Assembly: GCA_965178125.1 (NCBI GenBank)
Contig: OZ237748.1
Span: 1-64,000 of the forward strand
Reading direction: 5' to 3'
Source: Bilabrum cf. latius
Taxonomy: Eukaryota > Bigyra: Bicosoecida > Bigyra > Bicosoecida
Length of the DNA stretch: 64,000 nucleotides
Part shown: in pieces, positions 47,801 to 57,988 of the stretch
Numbering within the stretch: the stretch's first letter is position 1
Layout: every line of letters starts with the position of its first letter
The notes under the pieces: model-generated
The model's input: the letters and a program-made list of their open reading frames with translations, nothing else
Databases searched by the model: none
What the model was told of the DNA's origin: nothing
Translations under genes and position numbers: made by a program

Positions 47801-48598
47801 GCCGGGTCCCTGTCCCATGCCACCAGCGGCTCCCATCCCACTGGGCTGCACCCCCCCATCCAACACTCTCCCTACCCCCGGGTCATCTCCCCCCACGTCA
47901 TATCTGCCAGTCGACACCTCCGTCTCTGTCCACTCCGAGGATGCCTTGGACCTCGCTGCCTCGCTCTCGCTCTCGGCCTATTCTCGCAGCCTCTTCAGGC
48001 GGATCCTCGCTATCTTAGGGAGATAGATGGGACGCAGCCGCCGCACGACTACCGCGACTGCCTACGAGACACGAAGGTGCCTCTCATCCCGACAGCCGGC
48101 GAAGCCTGCCACTCCCGCCACCATGACGCCCAGGAATGCGACCACTGCCAGAGCCGTCGCTTCGCTTCTGGGCACGGAGCTGCCCTCGGGGCAAAGCGCG
48201 TAGGGTTCGCATGCGAGGGGCTCGGAGCTTCCAAACGGGCAAAAATACCCACCAGGACACCTAAAAATGTCCGTGGAGGTCGGGCAGAACGCTCCGGGGG
48301 GACAGACGACGTCGTCCACTGGTGGAATCTCGAGCGTGTCCGTTCCTGGGCAGTACAACCCCTTGCTCCAGCATGGCATGCAGTCAATTGCAAATGGTAG
48401 AATCGGTAGGCCGGCTAGTGACCGATTAGGATTGATCAGCGGGTCAAACTCGTACCCCACCCCCCCAAAGACAACTCGTCGCGGCGTGGACCCAGGTTCG
48501 CATGCCGCTTGGCTCCGTGCGATTCCAGGCAGCAGAACTACAACCGAGCCAAAAACCAATATCCAGGCGGCTCTGCTTTCGGCAAAGTGCATACGCAC
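41843..48598 (-). CDS. ABCG-type transporter with Cys-rich extracellular N-terminus, 2,251 residues
   Basis: A single frame from ATG at 48,598 to TGA at 41,843-41,845, with TAG at 48,062, 47,051, 47,042, 46,541, 44,828, 43,328 and 41,849. Signal peptide (WILVFGSVVVLLPGIA), Cys-rich CPPGAFCP/CPGGYFCPFG module, then one membrane helix (AVVAFLGVMVAGVAGFAG). After a long Gly/Asp/Ser linker comes the ATPase: Walker A GESGAGKTT near 46,700, Q-loop VPQSDVLLSD, signature SGGERKRVSIG near 45,850, Walker B VLFCDEITSGLDAS and the His loop VLHQPR. Another low-complexity linker precedes five or six membrane helices at 43.3-41.9 kb. This domain order matches the ABCG subgroup of plants and algae with an extracellular Cys-rich head, but the linkers are far longer than usual. 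Substrate unknown; lipid export is typical of relatives. A 57-base coding repeat lies near 46,350-46,460. Confidence 0.9.
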
Positions 48599-48728
48599 GA
48601 GGTGTTTGACTTATTTCTATCCAGTCGACGTCGACCTGCAACTCCGAATCTTTTGAGCAGATCCTAAATCCATCTGCTTGTCAGTCATCTCTCTTGAATG
48701 CGGAAGTGGAGCCTTGGTACTACAAAGT
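48599..48728. promoter_or_regulatory. Short divergent promoter between ABC transporter and PhyH genes
   Basis: Only about 130 bases separate the start codons of the minus-strand transporter (48,598) and the plus-strand dioxygenase (48,729). Both leaders and any promoter elements must lie here. No TATA box is evident, and shared control is possible. Confidence 0.5.
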
Positions 48729-50837
48729 ATGGCTCGAGCTCGCCACTATGGTCTGGGGGAGATTTCTGAGGAGTTTGCAAGCAAGGGGTGTATTCTCAGT
48801 GTTCCTGTTGTGCCAAGAGACGACGCTGCACGTCTTCTGTAGGCGGCCCATGTAGGAGGGGCCGGTAGCTTGCCCAGTGGAAATGACCGTTTCAAGCAGC
48901 ACCTCGTGGTTCCATGCTTTGCGCGCTCGGTGCGAGCTCTTGCGCTGATACAAGCTACCCGAGCCTGCGTTGCGCCCAGCGGCGAGCCGCTGCTAGCTTG
49001 GAGCTCAGATTTTAACATTAAGCAACCGAAATCCGGTGGGTTTTACAGCTTGCACTAGGACGGGAAGTACGCAGGCCTGCATCCGGCTGAGCAGGTGCTC
49101 ACGGCGTGGCTCGCTCTCTCTGACGTGTCCAGACAGGAGGCCGGCCCGCTCGTGTATTGCCCCGGGTCTCACAAGCTGGGCATGCTGGAGCACGAGGAGA
49201 CAATCGATACCAAGCGCAAGCTCGGGTACAGCGAGACTCCAGTCCCGGCGGAATCTGCAGCCGGGCCGACAAGTGGCGCGTCCGCTCCGGCCCCATCAGA
49301 CCGAGCGGCTGGCACATCAGCCAACCTGAACCTGCTGAGCAAAGGACAGACCATCGTGCCAAGAACGGAGGAGGAAGCAGCCGCCCTCGCGTCCAATGAT
49401 GTGCATTGCACGCTGGCACCGGGGGAGGCCTGCCTGCACTCGTTTCTGCTCGCCCACAGGAGCGGGCCCAACCTGCTGGACTATCCCAGGGTGGGGCTGG
49501 CGGTGAGGTATATGGGCGGGGGCGTGATGCGGCACACGGGGGGCACTTGCAAGAAGAGGTACATGGGCGGGGGCGTGATGCGGCACACGGGGGGCACTTG
49601 CAAGAAGAGGTACATGGGCGGGGGCGTGATGCGGCACACGGGGGGCACTTGCAAGAAGAGGTACATGGGCGGGGGCGTGATGCGGCACACGGGGGGCCCT
49701 TGCAAGAAGACAGCAGAGGCAAGTAAAGAATACCCAGAGGAGCATAGCGAGGGTGAGGGTGAGGGTGATGGTCACGTTGCCAGTACATGCCCAGAAGCAG
49801 CCACTCTAGTGTGGGACAGCGGGAGGGTGGTGGGCGATCCCATCTTGCATGCGCTGGCAGTAGCAGCTGGGAGCATACCCACAGGTGGCAGCGGTGCCTT
49901 GGGTGGGGCTGCTTGCGATAGCGATGGAAGTCGAGGCGCAGCAGCAGCAGGAGCAGGGAGCTTAAGTTGTGGTGGGGCTGACTCATCCTGTGAGGACACT
50001 GCCGGCTTTGCCTCGGCCTTGGCATCTTACAGTGCATTGCACCCTAGGCAGAGGGAGGCCAGGCAGCTCGCGGTGCTGGGGAGGAGGATACTGAGGGCTG
50101 TCCGTGATGGCGGTGTCACGAGTGATGGAGATGATGCGATGAGTGAGACTGATGCAGAAGCCGGTGTGGATTTAGATGAAGGCAGGATGCACCCAGCGGA
50201 TGAGGCCAGGGTGCTGGGCGCTTTGTAGGCCCTGCAGTCTCGCCTGCACTTTTTGTTGGAGCCCTGTCCGTGGGAGGTATCAGGGGAGGTGGATCGTGAC
50301 ATCATCTTCATCGCGGGGGATGCTGGCGCGGGTGAGTCTAGCAAGCGAGATGAAACTACGTCTGAAGTGGCGGAGGCAGGTGGAGATGGACGAGATGATG
50401 GGCAAGGGGGCACAGAGGCGGAGGCAGGTGGAGATGGACGAGATGATGGGCAAGGGGGCACAGAGGCGGAGGCAGGTGGAGATGGACGAGATGATGGGCA
50501 AGGGGGCACAGAGGCGGAGGCAGGTGGAGATGGACGAGATGATGGGCAAGGGGGCACAGAGGCGGAGGCAGGTGGAGATGGACGAGATGATGGGCAAGGG
50601 GGCACAGAGGCGGAGGCAGGTGGAGATGGACGAGATGATGGGCAAGGGGGCACAGAGGCGGAGGCAGGTGGAGATGGACGAGATGATGGGCAAGGGGGCA
50701 CAGAGGCGGAGACATAGGCGAAAGTAGAGGCGGGCAGTCGTGTGCGGGCTGACCTAGAGCAGGCGAGGACCCGTGTGAGAGAGGCAACGCTACGGCTAGA
50801 GAACATGAATTACTTCCGGTTTGAGGGCGGTCGATGA
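48729..50837 (+). CDS. PhyH-type Fe(II)/2-oxoglutarate dioxygenase with coding minisatellites
   Basis: 702 residues from ATG at 48,729 to TGA at 50,835, with TAG at 48,840, 49,056, 50,226 and 50,715. N-terminal part FASKGCILSVPVVP and the helix RDDAARLL start the PhyH fold. The metal motif HxD is SLH-UAG-DGKY at 49,050-49,067, which becomes HQD with Gln, the usual residue in the family. VLTAWLALSDVS, LVYCPGSHKLG and the C-terminal half LLAHRSGPNL with R..L.VRYM complete the double-stranded helix with the distal His and the 2-oxoglutarate Arg. An insert of about 60 residues splits the domain. After it come four 17-residue repeats, a Gly/Ser/Ala region, seven 16-residue Asp/Gly repeats and a short helix. 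Family members hydroxylate lipids or small molecules; the substrate here is unknown. Confidence 0.85.
49506..49709 (+). repeat. Coding minisatellite, 51-bp unit, four copies
   Basis: Four head-to-tail units starting at 49,506, 49,557, 49,608 and 49,659, encoding RYMGGGVMRHTGGTCKK and a near copy with GPCKK. The RYM at the start of the first unit is the end of the dioxygenase core, so the array arose by expanding the sequence directly after the catalytic domain. The period is a multiple of three, so the frame is kept. Confidence 0.95.
50373..50708 (+). repeat. Coding minisatellite, 48-bp unit, seven copies
   Basis: Seven units of GAGGCAGGTGGAGATGGACG and the following 28 bases, encoding EAGGDGRDDGQGGTEA. 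The copies are identical, showing recent expansion. The partial duplicate at 53.9-54.3 kb has only one unit, so the array grew after that duplication or shrank in the copy. Confidence 0.95.
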
Positions 50838-51002
50838 ATCCACCGGGATGGTGACGCACCGCCGGTGGCTCCGATCGAAACCGGAACCACCGTCAGGACC
50901 AGTAGATCCTTACCGCGCGACCTCAATCTCAGAGACCTTGCTATCCCCACCAACATCGCACGCCACTTGTAGTTTCACGACCGCCGAACAAAAGCACCCC
51001 CC

Positions 51003-52643
51003 TCACTCGTCCTGGGACTCGTGTATATAAGTGAGCGCCTTCTCCAAGCTGGGCAACGGGTGTCCCTCAGGGGGGGCGTCAGAAGACGTCCACCATAGGC
51101 CATGGAATGTAGCCTGCTGCCTCAGGGATACGCCTTGTTCTACCTGCAACACCCTCGCCGTGGGCCACAGGTAGGACGTGTCGATGCTCCACAGGTACGC
51201 CCCGCTGTCCATGTCTACGAGAGCAAGATCTCCCGTGCGGTCGCACTCCTCCCCCGTGATGACGAGTGCGCACTTCTGGGCCTTGCCCCCGGTTTCCGAC
51301 TTCCAGTCTCCGCGATATCCCGACGCCACTAGGTTGCAGTCGTCCTGTAGAGTCAGACGGGTCGAGAAGGCGCCCTAGCGTTTCCCGACCGACTGCCCCA
51401 TGGGCAGCATCTGATCGTCCCACAGTGTGTACCACACGCGGGTAGATCGCTTAGCAAGCGCCTTGGGATCGCAGCGACGTGGAGCCATCCCTTCGATGGC
51501 CGCCTGCATCGCCGCCGTCTTGCGACCATTGCCGAAGGTCGTGTCGTCGTCAGGACTATCCAGGTCCGCAGACCCTGCAGACCACACGATGCCACCTCCC
51601 TTCTGGGACAGGACGGCGTCCCCGTCCCCCTGCAGACGAAGGGTGTCTGCACCCGGGTCCATCAGCGATGCAGGCACCCGCCAGATGTACTGCCCGGAGG
51701 CGCTGTCCACGATGGCCAGGTCGCCCTTGGTGTCGCACCCGTCCCCTGTGATGACGAGTGCGCACTTCCCCTCGGTACCCTTTCCCTTCGTGTTGGTCGC
51801 AAACCGCGCCTTGCCCCCTCGGTACACCATCAGGTTGCAGTCTCCCTGCATGCGCAGCTCGACCCCCTCCCCCTCGCCCGCCCTCAAGGCGGCCCCGGCT
51901 TGCAGCACCTGCCCCGGAGACAGCACATCGCCGTCGGTCACTTGGTGGTATGACGATTGCAAGGCCCCTGCATCGCACTGCAGGTTGTGCACATCCTCCC
52001 GCACTTGCTGATCAAAGTGGAACTTACCGATCCCCTGTGCGTGGCCCCCGGTCTCGGTGCTCCACAGCAGGTGCCCCCCTTCCTGAAGGAGAGCGGCATC
52101 GCCGTCCCTCTGGACCAAAAATGTGTCCACTTCTGGTGTGAAGATAGAGGATTGCACCCGCCAGATGTACCTGCCCGTGTCCGTGTCGATGATGGTCAGG
52201 TCTCCCTGGGTGCTGCACGATGCATCCGTCAAGACCAGCGCGCAATTGGCCTGCTTCTAGTCTCTACCAAAGCCGAAAATTTCCGACTTGTCCTTGCCAG
52301 AGATTACCAACTTGCAGTTATCCTGCACATACACCTTCGTCGAATTCTTGGACAAGGCGTTAACCAGCGGAGCCTTGGCGGAGTGTAGAATCTCGCCTTT
52401 CCGGAGCCTGTCGCCCTCTGCCGGCTTCCTCGCTGCCAAGGCGCTGACATCGCAGGAGTATGTGTAAACGTTGTCATAGTTGGGGTGGAGCGCATTGCTA
52501 TGGTGCGTGCTGCTGGCGCTGCCCGAGGCCGACGACATAGAGCCAGTGCTGCGAAGGTGCTGCTGGCCTGTTGCTCGTCGCCCGTGCACAGTGACCACCG
52601 AACAGGCGGCTAAAGCCAGCAAAATGGAAACGATGGATTGCAT
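51003..52643 (-). CDS. Secreted protein with repeated bulb-type (B_) lectin modules
   Basis: 546 residues from ATG at 52,643 to TGA at 51,003-51,005, with TAG at 52,257 and 51,375 read through. Signal peptide MQSIVSILLALAACSVV. The mature part contains three to four B-lectin-like modules, each with a dry core of strands such as DNCKLVISG, GDCNLMVYRG or DDCNLVASG (QxDxNLVxY-type carbohydrate sites, partly degenerate), and pairs of Cys in CALVITG..C..GDLAIVD. Modules repeat about every 110-150 residues. Mannose-binding lectins of this fold act outside the cell; here a defence, adhesion or cell-coat role is possible. No membrane segment follows, so the product should be soluble. A QVEQG-like Gln-rich linker precedes the last module. 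Confidence 0.82.
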
Positions 52644-53884
52644 CTCTACAAATGTCAGGTTGATGAGCCAGTTGGATCCCTTCGCACTGATGTAGAAGGC
52701 CCCAGGGAAGTGGGGGTGCCAGCGAAGACTCCGATGTCACACGGTGCCACAGACCCCCGCGAGGGGGGTGTACGGCCCCTGGCAGTGGCGCCGCAGCGGA
52801 ACTTTGGGCTGTGGCGGAGAGCGCCCCCGCCCGAGCCAAACTTTCGGCTCGGGCAAAAGGCAGCTTTGCCCAAGCTGAATAATTTTATATTTAAACTGGA
52901 TTTGCGGCGATTTCAGCGACCGCGCCCGAGCGGAATGTTAGGCTCGGGCGCCGAGCACCTGCGCCCGAGCCGGCCGATGGGCTCGGGCAGGGGCGGCCTC
53001 CGCCGGAGCCTAGGGTTTTCTTTTTTTCGGCTCGGGCACGGGTATTTTGCTATTTTTGTTCCTGTTTGCTTGGTAGATGGGGCTGGCATCGCCGCAGGTG
53101 TGCAGTTCGACCGCCCGAGCATCGGTTGGGGGCTTCCCAGCATGATGATCCTGCTGCCAGGACAATGTACAGGGGTGCGACTCCTCTTCGTCGGGCGCGG
53201 AAGCCGTGCTCTGTCCGTCGGCCTTGGCCTCGCGACTGCGCTTGCTGCCGATCCTGAGCTGGGCAGCCCCACCTTGGCCGTGCCGCGGCTTCCGCACTAG
53301 CCCATCACCACCAGGGCCAACTTTATCCGCTACGACATCGCCGCTCGAAGGAGACACAACCTGGCCGACGCCGGGCGAGTGTATATCCTTTCTGTCCACC
53401 ATCCCGCTGCCCCCCAACTCCCCCGGCGGCCAGCCCAGGGAGGCCCTTCAGATCACCATCCAGGACCAGGCCATCCCGCCTGCCACCACGATGCTGCCCC
53501 ACTGCTGCTGATGGGGCTGGTGCTGCCTTCACCCTTGCCCAGCGGTTGCCCAAAGAGGTCTGCTTCTTCCTAGTCGAACAGACCCACGGCTACCTGGCTC
53601 CCATGCCTGCTTGTGGCAGCCGTTCCTGCCTCTGCTTGCCGCCATCGATTCGCGCCGTGCCGCCCCCGCCCCCTCCTCGTCCTCGTCCATGCCACCCTCG
53701 CCCTCAACGGCCGGCCCAAGCAGATCTTCGATATCACCGGTGTCAGCACAATGCCAGGCACCTGCAAGCGTGGGCGGGGCACGGGGGCTGCCTCGGAGCA
53801 GGCGTGGTGGATGGCGGGTGGGCGTACTGCAGCCGCCCACGCAGATGCTCAGTAAGTCACTGTCCGCCACGGCTCCCAACTCCA
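52644..53884. other. Mostly non-coding region with hairpin cluster
   Basis: Apart from the hairpins at 52,829-53,120, this stretch shows overlapping GC-rich frames on both strands, none with a start, splice signals and protein-like composition together. A minus-strand frame at 53,010-53,417 (KRSREAK, DEEESH) is the most protein-like and may be an exon, but support is weak. Confidence 0.35.
52829..53120. repeat. Cluster of identical 8-bp-arm hairpins (GCCCGAGC / GCTCGGGC)
   Basis: Three consecutive inverted repeats have the same arms and the same 10-base spacer: 52,829-52,836 with 52,847-52,854, 52,924-52,931 with 52,942-52,949, and 52,963-52,970 with 52,981-52,988. Two solitary arms follow at 53,030 and 53,113. 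Spacer sequences differ. The cluster begins about 185 bases upstream of the lectin gene start and includes AT-rich TAATTTTATATTTAAAC between the first two hairpins. Confidence 0.85.
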
Positions 53885-54360
53885 CGTCATGCAGGCGAGT
53901 GAGACTGATGCAGAAGCCGGTATGGATTAAGACGAAGGCAGGATGCACCCAGCGGACGAGGGCAGGGTGCTGGGCGCTTTGTAGGCCCTGTAGTCTCGCC
54001 TGCACTTTTTGTTAGAGCCCTGCCCGTGGGAGGTATCAGCGGAGGTGGATCGTGACATCATCTTCATCGCGGGGGTTGCTGGACTGGGTGAGTCTAGCAA
54101 GCGGGATGAAACTACGGCTGAAGCAGCGGAGGCAGGTGGAGATGGACGAGATGATCGGCAAGGGGGCACAGAGGCGGAGGCAGAGGCGAAGGTAGAGGCG
54201 GGCAGTCGTGTGCAGGCTGGCCTAGAGCAGGCGAGGACCCGTGTGAGAGGGGCAACGATGTAGCTAGAGAACATGAATTACTTCGGGTTTGAGGACGGTC
54301 GGTGAATCCACCGGGATGATGACGCACCGCCGGTGGCTCCGATCGATACCGGAACCCCGC
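53885..54360 (+). pseudogene. Decayed duplicate of the PhyH gene 3' end
   Basis: Matches 50,140-50,890 from GCGAGTGAGACTGATGCAGA through the C-terminal codons and the 3' flank (GACGCACCGCCGGTGGCTCC). Only one 48-bp unit is present. The codon TTA of GVDLDEG has become TAA in this copy (near 53,927), a true stop, while the UAG after GAL is kept and others have arisen (GGCCCTGTAGTCTCG, ACGATGTAGCTAG). It has no catalytic region. Confidence 0.85.
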
Positions 54361-54554
54361 CAGGACCAGAAGTGTAGTAGATCATTTCTTTTCGGCTGCA
54401 CAACTCTGAGCAAGTTTGCACTTCAATTTACAATAGTACATTTCTCGCAAGCAGTAAGCGCCTACTATAGCAGCATTTGGCAACGACATGATGCCGCCGA
54501 TCCTCACCTTCCTTACCCGACAACGCCCGGCATCGCTTCGCAGTGGCAAGTGCA

Positions 54555-55518
54555 GGGGGCGAATCAATTCAATTGTTGAAGACGATAGTACTAGGGGATC
54601 TAGCATCCGGCAAGTCGTGCTTTTTCCAGAGAGTGCTGGTGAGGTTACACACCAATGCGTCCAGGCCGCTCTTTGCACTGCAAACTAGCACTGCTGGCAG
54701 TCTAGATCTACCGGGATTGCTGCTCAGCGACAAATTCATTGCTCGCCTGCTCGATTTAAGTTGCAGGGGTGCGATTTTCCGAAGCAGAGTCCACCGACGA
54801 TAGGGATAGACTGCGGCCGCGGGACTGTCCAAGTCGACGGTCAAGCTCTCAATGTGGCCTTGTGGGATACAAATGGTAAGATTTAAGAAGAGCTTCCGTG
54901 CATGCGGGCAATCAAAGCCGCATGGTATCTGTGGAGCTTCGCATAGCTCCTACATGTCTCAAAGATGCGGACGAGTAGATCTACTGGGCCTTCAAGAAGC
55001 TTACGCAGGCCTGGAGGGATCATCGAGGATTCGCAAGGCGTGAGAGACTCAGCAGTATTTGCACGCCGTATTGTATGATCTGCGTATGTTCCGATTAGTA
55101 TGCATCAGGTTGTAATGCTTTGTTTTGAGCCAGCAGACACATGCGCGGCTCCCGCTGCGTCTTCATTGTCTTCGACCTGGCCTCGAGAGATTCATTCAGG
55201 ACGGTCCGATACTTCGTTGAAGAAGCCAGGGAGACTCTGGGAGACACCATCCCGATCGCCATGATTGGTACCAAGTCGGACCTCGTGGATAGGCGGGAGG
55301 TGCCAAGGGAAGAAGCCGAACGGAAAGCCAAAGAGCTCGGGGTTCTATACTACGAGGTGAGCTCGAAGACGGGGGAGGGGGTTGATGAGGCGGTGGAGGG
55401 GCTGCTTGAAGAGGCGCTGACAGACGAGGAGCGGGCAAAGGAGCGTCATTCCACAGAGACATCGCCGGACCTAGGAGACTAGGACAAGGCGCCATCATCG
55501 GGGTGCATCACAAGCTGA
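54555..55518 (+). CDS. Rab/Ras-like small GTPase A with CaaX box exposed by UAG readthrough
   Basis: Spliced gene; the first exon is not resolved. The P-loop exon ends at 54,638 (VLGDLASGKSCFF, intact GxxxxGKS). Exon 54,767-54,875 gives the switch I and G3 strands (PPTIGIDCGRG, ALNVALWDTN). A short exon about 55,028-55,067 (RRERLSSICTP) and the last exon 55,137-55,518 follow (MRGSRCVFIVFDL, GTKSDL as G4 variant of NKxD, EVSSKTGEGVDEA as G5). A TAG at 55,480-55,482 would end the protein at GD. Read as Gln, it continues to SSGCITS and TGA, a CaaX prenylation motif (CITS). The protein is thus probably membrane-anchored. DTN replaces DTA of Rabs. It heads a tandem array of three relatives. Confidence 0.75.
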
Positions 55519-56043
55519 TGGGTGGATTCGGGGGAGCAGCATTGCATCTACCATGCCATGTGAACATCAGGTGAAACAAAATAGCCAGATGTACTTCACT
55601 CTGTCAAGCAGGCAGCAAGGGCCACACGGGCGGCGAGGTGATGATCAATTGAACCAGAGGGCACATAAGATCGACAGTGCCCGAGCTGCAGACCTGGACG
55701 GCAGCAGCTATGCCGATTGGGTGGCATGTAGTGAGTGGGAAGGAGGGCATTCATTGCCTGAGAATTGGCCCCGGGGCTCAGACAAAACCGGAACTGCCAG
55801 CCATACGTTCGGCACTCAGGGGAATGCCCCTGAATGTAAGCTAGTTTTGCACTTCGAGATGGCGAGAACTTTTAAGTGAAACAGTAGTCATTTATTTGAG
55901 TAGATACCTTGATCATACCATGCGTCCTGTCGAAAAGTATCAGGAAAGTGAGCTTCAGCCTGGAAAGTCTTCAGCCAGACTAGCAAATTTCCATGAGAAT
56001 GCAGTTTTCTAGCACTCAATGAATCTGTTCCGCAGTGGTATGC
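55519..56043. other. Intergenic region between GTPases A and C
   Basis: No gene recognised. A 108-codon frame (55,553-55,879) is mostly polar, has no family resemblance and lies in the likely 3' flank of GTPase A. Confidence 0.4.
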
Positions 56044-57495
56044 ATGCGAAAATGCAGGAAACATTGCTCGATTAAAGCAATGATGATGGGCAGTGATTCA
56101 TGCGGGCTCACGAGCTTCAGAAACAGAGTAGTTGTGAGACGCAGACCATATGCCGCGTTCGAGCAGGTACTGTACGGGTACGACATCAAGGTAGTGATTT
56201 TAATCTGCCGGTTATTTCAATATGCAGCGGACTCGATCTCCGACGGACACATCGTCCACCGTTGGAGTAGATTTCGAGCTTGCAGACACCTGTATACATG
56301 GTCAAAGAGTGGAATTGCAGCTCTGGGACACCAACACATAGAGTGAGCCGCGAATACGCAGTGATACCGCAACGATAAATGACGGCGACTGTCTGCTGAC
56401 AAGAGCACATAACGACAGCGTATCATGGCCCGCTTATTAATTTTCGCAGCCAGGTACAGGAGTATTTGTCGTTGGTGAGTACCCGAAGTGATTGTCAGAT
56501 CATTGAATTGGGCCCATAATGGTTGGTGAGGCCAGCAAGGTCTCTGAGATTGAGGTCACTCGGTGGGCGCAGGACCCGCTCGAGGAGCAGGCTCAGATGC
56601 GACGGAGCGATGCGGAGGAGTGCGAGAGAGAGAGAGAGAGAGAGAGAGGGCTGCATCTAGGGGGGGGAGGGTAGAGCAAAGGGAGGGGGGGACGACGGTT
56701 CACCGGAACGGGGGAGGAAATGGTGGAGGAAAAGATGATCGGTGGGGTCATTGGGTTGATGAGGCGGATAGGAAGGGGGAGGCACAGGCCGGGCAGGTGT
56801 GGGTTGGGCATGTGTGACGAGTGACTCGGATCAGGGGGATCGGATCACCGACCACATGCGGATGTGGAAGTTGAGAGGTCACAATTAGACTCGAGCGGCA
56901 ATCAAGCCGCGTGCTATTCGGGCGCTGAGGGGCAGCGTTCGCCAGTTTTCTTTTTTGGTAACTTTGAGGATGGGCTCTCGGAGGAAACCAACTGCAAAAT
57001 GTCAATTGAATTTGTAAATGCTTGGATTATGCCGTTCGCAGGCATTTACGGGGCTCCCGCTGCGTATTTATTTTGTTCAGTCTGACCGATAGTAGGTCCT
57101 TCAAAGAAGTGGACTCTCTCGTTGCGGATGCCAGGGAGGCGTTGGGAGGCACTATCCCAATCGCCATGATTTGTACCAAAGATGACCTGGTCGACGCTCG
57201 GCAGGTGTCACAGGAAGACGCCGAGCGGAAAGCTGAGGAGCTGGGCGTGCCATACTACGAGGTTAGCTCTAAAACTGGGAAGGGCGTTGATGAGGCGGTG
57301 CAAGGGCTGGTGCATGCTGCGCTGACAGACACGGAGCGGGCTAAGGAGCAGCGGGAGCTAGAGCGGGAGCGGGAGCGTGTTCTGGCCATGGCAAAAGGGC
57401 GGGAATGGGCCAAGGGGCAAGCAAAGGGGCAGCCAGGGCGATCTGCAGGAAGAGGTGAAAGCACAGGAACCACGTCTTGGAGCACAGTGAGTTGA
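56044..57495 (+). CDS. Divergent small GTPase C, P-loop Lys and prenylation Cys lost
   Basis: Exon 1 (56,044-56,166) starts MRKCRKHCSIKAMMMG and has GSDSCGLTSF where GxxxxGKT/S is expected, so the P-loop Lys is Leu. Exon 2 (56,228-56,342) gives STVGVDFEL and LQLWDTNT-UAG. The UAG (56,339-56,341) falls at the catalytic Gln of WDTAGQ and is followed at once by a splice donor (GTGAGC). One exon of the switch II region is not resolved. The last exon 57,042-57,495 carries HLRGSRCVFILF, CTKDDL (G4) and EVSSKTGKGVDEA (G5), then a basic Arg/Glu/Gly tail. The end is TSWSTVS plus TGA, where GTPase D has SSWCVVS, so the CaaX Cys is Ser. It may be a non-hydrolysing paralogue or be decaying. Confidence 0.65.
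56623..56648. repeat. (GA)n simple repeat
   Basis: About 13 GA dinucleotides in the intron-rich middle of GTPase gene C, followed by a G-rich stretch. No function inferred. Confidence 0.85.
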
Positions 57496-57988
57496 GTAGT
57501 GGCATACATAGATCTGCTGACTGTGCACGCATTGATGGGTAATCGAACCAGGCTACCCATCAATCGTGCACATTGGTTCCGTCCGGAGCATCGCTCCACC
57601 GCGACGAATAGGCCTCCATCAGTCGGGGTGGGCTGCAGGCAACAAAAAGGTAGTTGCGTCAAGTAGATCCGGTCCATCATGTATCTTCTCAACGATCCTT
57701 TTGAATACTGATCCTTTTTTTGGATGTCATCCTTCCCGGGATTCTTCGTAAGCCGGAACCCTTTTCATCACGGTGGGCCCGTAGGTGGCGGAGGTCTTTA
57801 TCACATTTTCATAGCCTGCGAAAAACTACGCTGATATACATTGACGTAGTGATATGTGCTAGGCAACGAAACCTCAGGAGAGTGAGAACTAGCAAGTCCA
57901 GACAAGTCTAGCAAATTGGGCAACAGTTCTTGCCTGTATACACCCGCCACACTTTGATCTATCAAATCGCTACCCCGCAGTGGCAACT

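Noticed and set aside
48062-48064. Selenocysteine or pyrrolysine-like local recoding as an explanation for UAG
   Set aside because: Selenocysteine uses UGA, pyrrolysine is not known as a general eukaryotic nuclear system, and UAG occurs in every gene at ordinary positions without local elements.
55553-55879. 108-codon plus-strand frame after GTPase A
   Set aside because: Polar composition, no motif, no splice or start context; more likely 3' flank.
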